Assembly (NCBI GenBank): GCA_013376995.1
Contig: JACAAZ010000003.1
Coordinates: 283,512 to 347,511, forward strand
DNA length: 64,000 nucleotides
Source of the DNA: Bacteroidota bacterium
GTDB lineage: Bacteria; Bacteroidota; Bacteroidia; Bacteroidales; UBA4417
Direction of reading: 5' to 3'
Below the pieces are notes generated by a model. It was not told where the DNA came from. It made no database searches and worked only from the letters and a program-made list of their open reading frames with translations. Both the position numbers and the translations under genes were made by a program. Below, one piece after another: positions 52,390 to 60,178 of this stretch (position 1 is the first letter of the stretch; each line of letters opens with the position of its first letter).

Positions 52390-52749
52390 ATGTCAAAACA
52401 TAAATCTTCAGTTTTGCTCTTTGCCATCATGCTGTGCATGTTCCCGGGTTTTGCAATCCAGCTTTCAGCTCAGAAGCTGTTTAGTTGCGACAGCAAATAC
52501 GATGCTGATTTCAAGGTATATGTGGTTGACGACAAATACGATGCTGATCTTTGGGTTTATAAAGTAGCCAGCCAGTATGATGCTGACGAGAACAAGGGAC
52601 TTTGGTTCTTTTGCGAAAGTAAATATGATGCCAGGAAAAAGATCTGGTTTGCTGACAGCCGCTATGATGCTGATCTTCTGATCTATTTTGTGGAAAGTAA
52701 ATATGATGCAGGATGGAGAAATAAAAAGAAGATCCATCTTCTTTATTGA
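52390..52749 (+). CDS. DUF6150-like secreted protein with YDAD repeats
   Basis: The 119-residue product has a signal peptide (about 1-27, ending LSAQ). The mature part is a set of about six tandem copies of an approximately 14-residue unit [SD]xYDAD-LxVYxVxx (SKYDADFKVYVVD, DKYDADLWVYKVA, SQYDADENKGLWFF, SKYDARKKIWF, SRYDADLLIYFV, SKYDAG). A small beta repeat fold, each with an acidic turn that might bind a cation, is plausible but not shown. The family is restricted to Bacteroidota and of unknown role. Confidence 0.85.
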   Translation: MSKHKSSVLLFAIMLCMFPGFAIQLSAQKLFSCDSKYDADFKVYVVDDKYDADLWVYKVASQYDADENKGLWFFCESKYDARKKIWFADSRYDADLLIYFVESKYDAGWRNKKKIHLLY

Positions 52750-52819
52750 GCTTATCATCGAAGCTGCCAACTGTCGTGTTTTATCAATTTTATAATGAGT
52801 GAATTCTAAATACTCTTTC

Positions 52820-53593
52820 ATGACCAGAAAATTCTTCTTATTCCTTATTCTCTCATCTTTGTTGATCTCCTGTCACAGTGGGAAATTGAAGCATCGCCCA
52901 ATCCGGATTGCTTTATCGTCAGCAAGTGAAAACTATGTAAAATGGATTCACCGAATCGATTCCTCGGTTGTGATTTTCGATTTGAAATCCCTTCCATTCG
53001 ATTCTGCGATTATTGTATTAAGCAAATGTGATGGTGTGATTTTTACAGGAGGTGAGGACATTAGTCCTAACCTTTATCACAAGACGGATGATTCATCCCG
53101 TTGCGAAACAAATCCACACAGAGACTCTCTTGAAATCGTGCTCCTCAGGAAAGCATTCAAGTCGAAAATGCCTGTTCTCGGTATTTGCAGAGGTGAGCAA
53201 CTCATTAATGTTTTCCAGGGCGGCACTTTGTTCATGGATATTCCAGCCGAGCATCCTTCGGACGTTGTCCATAAATGTGAGGATTATACAAAATGCTACC
53301 ATACGGTTACAATAAGCCCGGGCACTTTATTGAAGGAAGTTTCGAAGGTTGATACCGGCTGGGTTACAAGTAATCATCACCAGGCAATTGAAAACCTGGG
53401 GCATGAGCTTAAAATCTCTGCCTACACAAAAGATAACCTCCCGGAAGCCATTGAGTGGACTGACCCTAAAGAAAAGAGTTTTCTTTTGGCGGTTCAATGG
53501 CACCCGGAACGAATGAAACCGGGCGACCGGCTTTCGGACCCTTTGATCAAAACCTTCATGCAGGCAAGCATCATTTATAGCGTATTCAATTGA
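52820..53593 (+). CDS. Class I glutamine amidotransferase-like lipoprotein (peptidase C26)
   Basis: The start ATG 52820 gives a lipoprotein signal (MTRKFFLFLILSSLLISC). The enzymatic part has the C26 triad: Cys123 in GICRGEQ, His228 and Glu230 in AVQWHPER. TGGEDISPNLY is the family's loop. Family members hydrolyse gamma-glutamyl peptides or gamma-glutamyl-gamma-aminobutyrate (PuuD). The signal makes an envelope location likely, which is unusual for the family. An upstream GTG at 52799 would add 7 residues and hide the signal. Confidence 0.88.
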   Translation: MTRKFFLFLILSSLLISCHSGKLKHRPIRIALSSASENYVKWIHRIDSSVVIFDLKSLPFDSAIIVLSKCDGVIFTGGEDISPNLYHKTDDSSRCETNPHRDSLEIVLLRKAFKSKMPVLGICRGEQLINVFQGGTLFMDIPAEHPSDVVHKCEDYTKCYHTVTISPGTLLKEVSKVDTGWVTSNHHQAIENLGHELKISAYTKDNLPEAIEWTDPKEKSFLLAVQWHPERMKPGDRLSDPLIKTFMQASIIYSVFN

Positions 53594-53612
53594 TAACGTA
53601 AAATCAGAATCT

Positions 53613-54644
53613 ATGAAATCCAGGTTTCTTACAACCATTCTCCTGGCTATTTTGCTATCAGCATCCATGTTTGGCCAGACTTCCTTCAAGATCTTATTCG
53701 TCAACGACAACTCCGTTTTTCCGGCTAACACGGATACCATGCTTTATGCAATGTCGCATACCGGGTATGGCTATGATTATTTTGATGCTCGCGACAGCCT
53801 TCGTTCACCCTCATTGACAGAATTGACAAAATACAACCTGGTTATCTGGTATTGTTCAACAGATGGAGTAGGGAATTACTTCTGGAGTGGGAATGACAGC
53901 GATAATTCTGATTTGACGGCATATCTTGAAACCGGTGGAATGCTATGGGTAATGGGAACTGATTTTCTGTATGATCGCTACGGAAGTGCACCCTACCATT
54001 TTGCTGCGGGTGATTTTATGTATGATTACCTCGGTACAAAAGATTATAACGTTCAATCCTATGGTGATGACGGAGGAATTGGAGTTCCTGAATTGGACCT
54101 GGTTCTGAATGGATTTACCACCATCCCGGTTATCCATTGGTCCTTCACAACTGCCTGGTGGGTTGATGGCTGCACTCCTGTAAATGATGCCAGTTCAGTG
54201 TACGAAATGGGGCCTGACAGCTATAGTTTGTATGGATATTCTTCCGCTATATGGTATCCTTCCTCAGGACATCTTTCACTTACTTTCTTTTTTGACCCTG
54301 CGATAATGGATACTTACAATCATCGCGAAATCCTTTTAGAAGAGATTATCTCTCACTTCAAGTTGTTTGCCGGCCTCCCACAATTGGCTCCTTCTGAAAC
54401 CGGCTTCCAGGTATCTCCCAACCCGGCAGGTAATTATCTTTCAATCCTTAAACCTGCTGGCATGTCTAAAGATCTTACGCTCCAGGTATTTAACCTGAAA
54501 GGCAATTTAATTCTTGATAAGAGGATTGAATCTTCCGACAAACTTGTTGAAACAGATATCTCAACAGTTCCTGATGGACTTTACATGATCCGGATAACAG
54601 ATAATTTTACCCAATCAGCATCTAAACTGTTGATCCACCACTAG
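53613..54644 (+). CDS. T9SS-secreted protein of unknown function
   Basis: The 343-residue protein has a signal peptide (1-21, ending MFGQ) and a glutamine-amidotransferase-like or flavodoxin-like N-terminal body (FKILFVNDNSVFPANTDTM, then YNLVIWYCSTDG). A type A sorting domain is at the C-terminus (about 268-343; FQVSPNPAGNYLSI, VPDGLYMIRI). It is exported through the type IX system. The body has no named family; the first strand-loop resembles GATase/Rossmann proteins. It starts 20 bases after the C26 gene. Confidence 0.85.
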   Translation: MKSRFLTTILLAILLSASMFGQTSFKILFVNDNSVFPANTDTMLYAMSHTGYGYDYFDARDSLRSPSLTELTKYNLVIWYCSTDGVGNYFWSGNDSDNSDLTAYLETGGMLWVMGTDFLYDRYGSAPYHFAAGDFMYDYLGTKDYNVQSYGDDGGIGVPELDLVLNGFTTIPVIHWSFTTAWWVDGCTPVNDASSVYEMGPDSYSLYGYSSAIWYPSSGHLSLTFFFDPAIMDTYNHREILLEEIISHFKLFAGLPQLAPSETGFQVSPNPAGNYLSILKPAGMSKDLTLQVFNLKGNLILDKRIESSDKLVETDISTVPDGLYMIRITDNFTQSASKLLIHH

Positions 54645-54671
54645 AAAAGCTTGCAGGGATTATTTCCAGAA

Positions 54672-55184
54672 TTAGGACCTTGTCATCCTCCGGATGAGTG
54701 TTGCGTATTTTCCATATTCCGGGGTAAGATCGGCAAGGCTTGCCATCTCGAAGTCGCTGAAATCAAATCCCGGGCTTACCGTACATCCAACAAGTGCAAA
54801 GGAATCAGGCACCAGCACTTCGGCTGCAAACCAGCAACCCTGCGGAACAACGGCCTGGAATACGTGCCCGGAATCAACATTATCGCCAAGGAGAATCGTT
54901 TCCTGAACGCCGTTTTTCAAAACATAAAGTTTTACCGGGCTACCCAGGTAAAAATGCCATATCTCATCGGATTTGATCCGGTGAAATGCAGAGAAGTCAT
55001 AATTCTGTAAAAGGAAATAGATACAGGTCGAGAAATGATGGTCACTGTTGAAGCGTTCCGGAAGATATTCCTCCCTTACAATTTCAGATGAACGGTAGGT
55101 CTCCTTGAACCAACCTCCTTCCGGATGCGGTTTAAGCCCTAGCTTCTCAATCAGTAATAGTGGTTCATTATTTCGGGAGGACAT
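54672..55184 (-). CDS. DUF985 (cupin-like) protein
   Basis: From ATG 55184 the protein is about 170 residues. The DUF985 cupin signature is PHPEGGWFKETYRSS, followed by the metal region HRIKSDEIWHFYLG and the final PGFDFSDFEMAS. Members have a cupin barrel of unknown reaction; a sugar epimerase or metal-binding role is conceivable. It overlaps the following barrel gene by about 17 bases (stop at 55168), so the two are translationally linked. The ORF could begin at 55214. Confidence 0.9.
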   Translation of the reverse strand: MSSRNNEPLLLIEKLGLKPHPEGGWFKETYRSSEIVREEYLPERFNSDHHFSTCIYFLLQNYDFSAFHRIKSDEIWHFYLGSPVKLYVLKNGVQETILLGDNVDSGHVFQAVVPQGCWFAAEVLVPDSFALVGCTVSPGFDFSDFEMASLADLTPEYGKYATLIRRMTRS

Positions 55185-55857
55185 TCTTGCTCTTTTTATC
55201 GGGGGGACTTTCATTCAACATATAGATCAGCCTCAGTGACCAGCAGTTATTGTAGAAATCACGGATATTCATCATTCCGCTCTGTGAATCCCTGATGTTT
55301 CGTGTAGCAATTTTATCGAGGGTATAGGAATAGCGCAGATTGAATTTGAAGTTTTTATAAAGCCTGAACCTGACATCTCCTAATAATTCGAAGTCATTTC
55401 TTGAGAACGGTCCACCTAACAGAGTTACCGAATCTACGCGGGAGCTGTTTTTGAATTCCTCAATTTGCACAAGCCTTCCCCAGGATGCGCCCAGCCCAAA
55501 TGACATAAATTCCCTGTCGGTATACATCACCATTAAAGGCACTTCCGCATAATTCAAACGCAGTTTATAGGAACCATCGGGATCATCAGGATACTGTTTA
55601 GCCAGCCTGCTTCCTTTTTGAGAATATAATGTCTCGAAACTCAACGACCAGTTTTTATGAATCGGAAGCACCACTCCTAGCCCTGTGTTGAACCCCAGCT
55701 TGTGAAACCCGGCAGTTTCATCACCATCAACCTGCGATAGGTTCCCGCCGGCAATGACCTCTGCTTTAAAAAAAGCCTGGGCATTTGCCAGGGAAACGAG
55801 GCAAAGTATTAAAACATTAATTAACAGGAATTTTCTTATCGAATTATTATGGATCAT
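55168..55857 (-). CDS. Outer-membrane beta-barrel protein (PorT-family-like)
   Basis: The 229-residue product has a signal peptide (about 1-26, ending NAQA). It shows a chain of amphipathic strands, including EVIAGGNLSQVDGD, HKLGFNTGLGVVLPIHKNW and FKFNLRYSYTLDKI, ending with SLRLIYMLNE. The strand content fits the outer-membrane barrel families of Bacteroidota, which include PorT. Its stop region overlaps the DUF985 gene start. Role unknown. Confidence 0.75.
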   Translation of the reverse strand: MIHNNSIRKFLLINVLILCLVSLANAQAFFKAEVIAGGNLSQVDGDETAGFHKLGFNTGLGVVLPIHKNWSLSFETLYSQKGSRLAKQYPDDPDGSYKLRLNYAEVPLMVMYTDREFMSFGLGASWGRLVQIEEFKNSSRVDSVTLLGGPFSRNDFELLGDVRFRLYKNFKFNLRYSYTLDKIATRNIRDSQSGMMNIRDFYNNCWSLRLIYMLNESPPDKKSKNVLPK

Positions 55858-55942
55858 TGAGCTTATTGATATTCAGGCTTCATTTATTCAAACGGCAGGT
55901 AGTTTCCATTATTTCATTTCCAACTGATAGTTATTTGAGAAA

Positions 55943-58084
55943 TTATTTATCATTCAACGTTTTCATCGACAACTGTATGCGCTTTCTTTCCTTATCAACT
56001 TCAAGTACCCTTACCATCACTTTTTGATTCAGTTTTACGAACTCGTTAGGGTCTTTTACGAAACGGTCAGCAAGCTGGCTGACATGTACAAGACCATCCT
56101 GGTGAACGCCAATATCCACAAATGCGCCGAAGTTGGTAATGTTGGTGACAATGCCAGGCAGAATCATTCCCGGGACAACATCATCCATTGAATTAACACT
56201 CTTTTCAAATTCGAAAAATTCAATTTTATCGCGAGGATCCAATCCCGGTTTCGCGAGTTCCTGCATAATATCGGTCAGTGTAGGTATTCCAACAGAAGCC
56301 GTAACGAATTCTGCCAGGTCAATTTTCCTCCTGAGTTCTTCGTTTTTCATCAGATCAGTAACAGAACAGTCAAGTTTCTTAGCCATCCTGAAAACGATAG
56401 GATAGCTTTCCGGGTGAACCGCTGAGCGATCAAGAGGATTTTCTGATTCCCTGATGCGGAGAAATCCAGCTGCCTGCTCATAGGCTTTATCACCTAGTCT
56501 TGGAACTTTTTTGAGCTGGTCACGCGATTCGAATTTTCCATTCTTGTTCCTGAACTCAACAATTTTGGCAGCAAGCTGGGGGCCAACGCCAGAAACATAG
56601 GTAAGCAACTGCTTGCTGGCAGTATTCAGCTCTACTCCTACTTTATTCACGCAACTGACAACAATATCTTCAAGTCCTTTTTGCAGAAGATGCTGGTTAA
56701 CATCATGCTGGTATTGCCCAACCCCAATGGATTTAGGATCAATTTTGACAAGCTCGGATAAGGGATCCATCAACCGGCGGCCAATTGATACGGCGCCACG
56801 GACAGTAACATCGTAATCAGGGAATTCTTCCCTGGCAACAGCACTGGCTGAATAAACAGAAGCTCCGCTTTCATTCACCATCAGGGCTATTATGCTCGAT
56901 TCAAAAGGTATCCGCTTGATGAAATTCTCAGTTTCCCTGCCGGCTGTTCCATTTCCAATGGCAATAGCTTCAATCTTATAAGCTTTTACCAGTGTCTGGA
57001 TCTTTGCTGATGCCTGCTTTACCTCATTCTGTGGTGGATGAGGATAGATAGTTTCGTTATGAAGTAACTGTCCCTGCCTGTCAAGAATGGCTATTTTGCA
57101 ACCGGTCCTGAAACCCGGATCCAGGGCGAGCACATTTTTCTGGCCGAGTGGCGGAGCCAGAAGCAACTGCCTCAGGTTTTCAGCAAATACCCTGATGGCT
57201 TCCTTATCAGCTTTTTCCTTTGCGATCTGACGGAATTCTGTTTCCATTGATGGCTGAAGAAGCCTTTTATATGAATCCTTTACAGCTTCCTTAACTTGTG
57301 AGCCGCATTCATTTGAACTTTTCACGAATAATCTTTCAAGCATTTGCTGTGCATCTTCCGCAGAGGGTTCAATTGATACTTTCAGGAAACCTTCGCTTTC
57401 GCCTCTTAACATTGCCAGCAACCTGTGAGATGGTGCCTTTAGCAATGATTCTTCCCAATCGAAGTAAGCTTCATACTTAATTCCTTCCAGCTCTTTACCT
57501 TTTACCGGCCTGGAACTGATAGCAGATGAACGGTTAAACAGGTTCCGGATTCGTTCTCTTCCACTTTTATTTTCGTTCACCCACTCAGCGATAATATCTC
57601 TTGCCCCTGCCATTGCATCTTCTGTGGAATTTACCTCCTTTTCAGGGTTGACAAAAGCACGTGCTTTTTCCCAAGGATCAACAGCCTGCTGTGCCATAAC
57701 AATTTTTGCCAGTGGCTCCAAACCCTTTTCCCTGGCAATTGTAGCGCGTGTTCTGCGTTTCGGCCTGTAAGGAAGGTAAATATCTTCAAGTTCACTCAAA
57801 GTACTTGCCTCCAGCAACTGTTTCTCCAATTCCGGAGTCATCTTCTCCTGCTCTGTTATGGATGCTATAATTGCTTCCCGTCTCTTCTCCAGCTCCATCA
57901 GGCGTTCATACCTGTCCCTGATTGATGATATCTGGACTTCATCCAATGAACCGGTCATCTCTTTCCGGTACCGGGCTATAAACGGAACGGTTCCTCCTTC
58001 GTTGAGCAGGTTAATGGTATTTAACACCTGGAATTCCCTGATTCCAAGCTCATTGGCTATTATCTTAACAAACTTTTGATCCAT
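55943..58084 (-). CDS. tex: Tex-family transcription accessory / RNA-binding protein
   Basis: The 713-residue protein has the Tex layout: the N-terminal helical region, a YqgF-like RNase H fold (LALDPGFRTGCKIAILDRQG), and HhH motifs (VSGVGPQLAAKIVEFRNKNG, then VPRLGDKAYEQAAGF). A C-terminal S1 domain ends the chain (GIVTNITNFGAFVDIGVHQDGLVHVSQLAD). It is a broadly conserved nucleic-acid-binding protein. Length is standard and no frameshift is seen. Confidence 0.95.
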   Translation of the reverse strand: MDQKFVKIIANELGIREFQVLNTINLLNEGGTVPFIARYRKEMTGSLDEVQISSIRDRYERLMELEKRREAIIASITEQEKMTPELEKQLLEASTLSELEDIYLPYRPKRRTRATIAREKGLEPLAKIVMAQQAVDPWEKARAFVNPEKEVNSTEDAMAGARDIIAEWVNENKSGRERIRNLFNRSSAISSRPVKGKELEGIKYEAYFDWEESLLKAPSHRLLAMLRGESEGFLKVSIEPSAEDAQQMLERLFVKSSNECGSQVKEAVKDSYKRLLQPSMETEFRQIAKEKADKEAIRVFAENLRQLLLAPPLGQKNVLALDPGFRTGCKIAILDRQGQLLHNETIYPHPPQNEVKQASAKIQTLVKAYKIEAIAIGNGTAGRETENFIKRIPFESSIIALMVNESGASVYSASAVAREEFPDYDVTVRGAVSIGRRLMDPLSELVKIDPKSIGVGQYQHDVNQHLLQKGLEDIVVSCVNKVGVELNTASKQLLTYVSGVGPQLAAKIVEFRNKNGKFESRDQLKKVPRLGDKAYEQAAGFLRIRESENPLDRSAVHPESYPIVFRMAKKLDCSVTDLMKNEELRRKIDLAEFVTASVGIPTLTDIMQELAKPGLDPRDKIEFFEFEKSVNSMDDVVPGMILPGIVTNITNFGAFVDIGVHQDGLVHVSQLADRFVKDPNEFVKLNQKVMVRVLEVDKERKRIQLSMKTLNDK

Positions 58085-58221
58085 AAGGCCTTATGAAAAT
58101 CATGTATGAAAATAGAAGTGTACAATGGATATTGTAAAAATACGGCTGTTTTTGAAGCTGTCAGCAGATGAGAATACTTTTGATACCAAAAAATCCCGGA
58201 GAAGTTAATAGAAGAAACAAC

Positions 58222-60114
58222 CTATTTTATAATACTTACAACCCCTCGCTTCACCACTTTGTCTCCGTTCAGGAGGTTTCCGCTTACGTTGAAACTCATC
58301 GCCCAGACATAAACTCCAACGGGGCATTCAGTTCCTTTAAAGGTTCCGTCCCAGCTATCGTTAAAACTATTGGTTTCCCACAGCAACTGCCCCCATCGGT
58401 TATAGATATAGAAGTGATAGTTTTCGATTCCCTGTGTCGGGCCTTTTACATGAAAACGGTCATTCAGTAAATCGTGGTTGGGTGAAAAAGCATTTGGAAC
58501 ATACAAATCAAGCAGGTATATCTTGATAGTATCACTTTGCATGCAGCAATTGGTATCCTCAATAATGACATTATAATATCCAGGCTGTGAAACCTCAAGT
58601 CCTTCGTTTGCAGACCCGTCGGACCAAAGATAGGTTTTCATAAAATTGCCTCCATGCAGAAGAATTGCAGAGCCAGGCAGGATTGGCACGCTATCCCCCA
58701 GGGATGTAAAGCTCTTAGGCGGAAGCTTATGAATGATGACTTTAAAAGGAACATCATAAGGGATACTGTTGAAATACTCAGTAACCTTGCCAGTGAAGGT
58801 TCCATCAGATGTATACTTATGGAAAGGTTGTGTAGCGGTGTCAGAATTCAGGGCTCCAGATGCAATATCCCCGAAATTCCACCTGAGGGAATCAATATTT
58901 GCCTTATTGTTGAGGTAAAAATAGGTATCGTCGCCAAAACATTTTGTGTCGTAGTTAACTGCGGGAATATTAAGAAAGCTGGAGATGAAGTTTGGCAAAC
59001 CAAAAGCACATTTTCCGCCTAGAAGGTCCAGACCGTTCTCTTTAAAATTACAACCGGTCCCGGTACGATCAGGGTTTTCAATTACTCCCATGTATCCAAC
59101 TTTATTCCTGGCAATATAGATCTTGCCATCTACTGCCAACTGCAAACCAGTCAGCTCCATTGGCAAAATATTCAGCAATAAGGCCGGAGTAGCAGCATCC
59201 AGATCAACCTGGTATAGATTGTTTGATTTATTATCACTTGGATTCCCGGCTGTAAAATACAGGAACCTGTTATTAGGAGAGAATTCAATACCAAAGGGCA
59301 AACCTGTACCAGGAACAGCAACCTGGCGGGGATTTGAGATTGCTCCTGTCTGATTATTGAAGTCGAACCATTCAACAATCCGATCTCCCATAATGGCCAG
59401 GGCAAGCCTTGATCCATCTGGTGATATTTTCATGCAGCCGGTTTGATTGCGGGAGGCTGTAGTTCCGGAATGTATGCTTCCAGCACTGCTGGTTACAAAA
59501 TTTGTATCTATTCCATTATCCTTGATCAGGTAAGAATAAAATGTATTATTATCCCATCCATGCCCAACCACCCAGAAGTCATGATTATTTGCATGTTTGG
59601 TACCAGCCACTTTTTCAGGAGTAAGAGGCAACAGTCTCCTAAAAACCATACTATCTCCTGAGGAAAAATGATTCACATCAATAACCGAATAGGATAACCC
59701 GGAACTCCCTCCGAAATTTGCAGGCCTTTGCAGGTCAGTGGTAAAAATGTAATACTGTCCATTACCTGAAGGATTAGGGACAAACAAAGATGATTGGGAG
59801 CAAAACGCTGCACCTTTCAAACCATTGAAGAGCAAGAATTCATTTTTGTTCCATAATTTGTTGCCATCCGTGAAGAGGAGTAAATTTCCGTCAGCATCAG
59901 AGATGGAAGCAGAGCCTTTGCCATTGGGAAGTGGGTTGGTTGTAAGAGCTGATGGAGTAACCAGGCCATTATGAAACTCTAGTTTTATATTGCTATAAGT
60001 ACACCAGGTTTCTGCTTCCCGGGGAGGTTTATAGGAACAATCATTAGTTACCTGTCCCAGGGCTATCTGCCATAAACAGAAAAGTAGTATTATTGAAAGT
60101 AAGCGCCTGAGCAT
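58222..60114 (-). CDS. T9SS type B (gliding-motility CTD) secreted beta-propeller/PKD protein
   Basis: The 630-residue protein has a signal peptide (1-20, ending ALGQ) and a large beta-propeller-like N-terminal region (about 25-400) with NLYQVDLDAATP-type blades. A PKD-like domain (about 400-470) precedes the gliding-type C-terminal domain (about 545-630; LYVPNAFSPNHDLLNDRF, YHFYIYNRWGQLLWE, SWDGTFKGTECPVGVYVWAM). It is exported by the type IX system and likely surface-anchored. The ligand is unknown. Confidence 0.88.
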   Translation of the reverse strand: MLRRLLSIILLFCLWQIALGQVTNDCSYKPPREAETWCTYSNIKLEFHNGLVTPSALTTNPLPNGKGSASISDADGNLLLFTDGNKLWNKNEFLLFNGLKGAAFCSQSSLFVPNPSGNGQYYIFTTDLQRPANFGGSSGLSYSVIDVNHFSSGDSMVFRRLLPLTPEKVAGTKHANNHDFWVVGHGWDNNTFYSYLIKDNGIDTNFVTSSAGSIHSGTTASRNQTGCMKISPDGSRLALAIMGDRIVEWFDFNNQTGAISNPRQVAVPGTGLPFGIEFSPNNRFLYFTAGNPSDNKSNNLYQVDLDAATPALLLNILPMELTGLQLAVDGKIYIARNKVGYMGVIENPDRTGTGCNFKENGLDLLGGKCAFGLPNFISSFLNIPAVNYDTKCFGDDTYFYLNNKANIDSLRWNFGDIASGALNSDTATQPFHKYTSDGTFTGKVTEYFNSIPYDVPFKVIIHKLPPKSFTSLGDSVPILPGSAILLHGGNFMKTYLWSDGSANEGLEVSQPGYYNVIIEDTNCCMQSDTIKIYLLDLYVPNAFSPNHDLLNDRFHVKGPTQGIENYHFYIYNRWGQLLWETNSFNDSWDGTFKGTECPVGVYVWAMSFNVSGNLLNGDKVVKRGVVSIIK

Positions 60115-60178
60115 CAGCAGTAAAAGCTAGTTTATTGAGTAATTATCAGAATGTAGTTGCAATAAAATCTACCCATTT

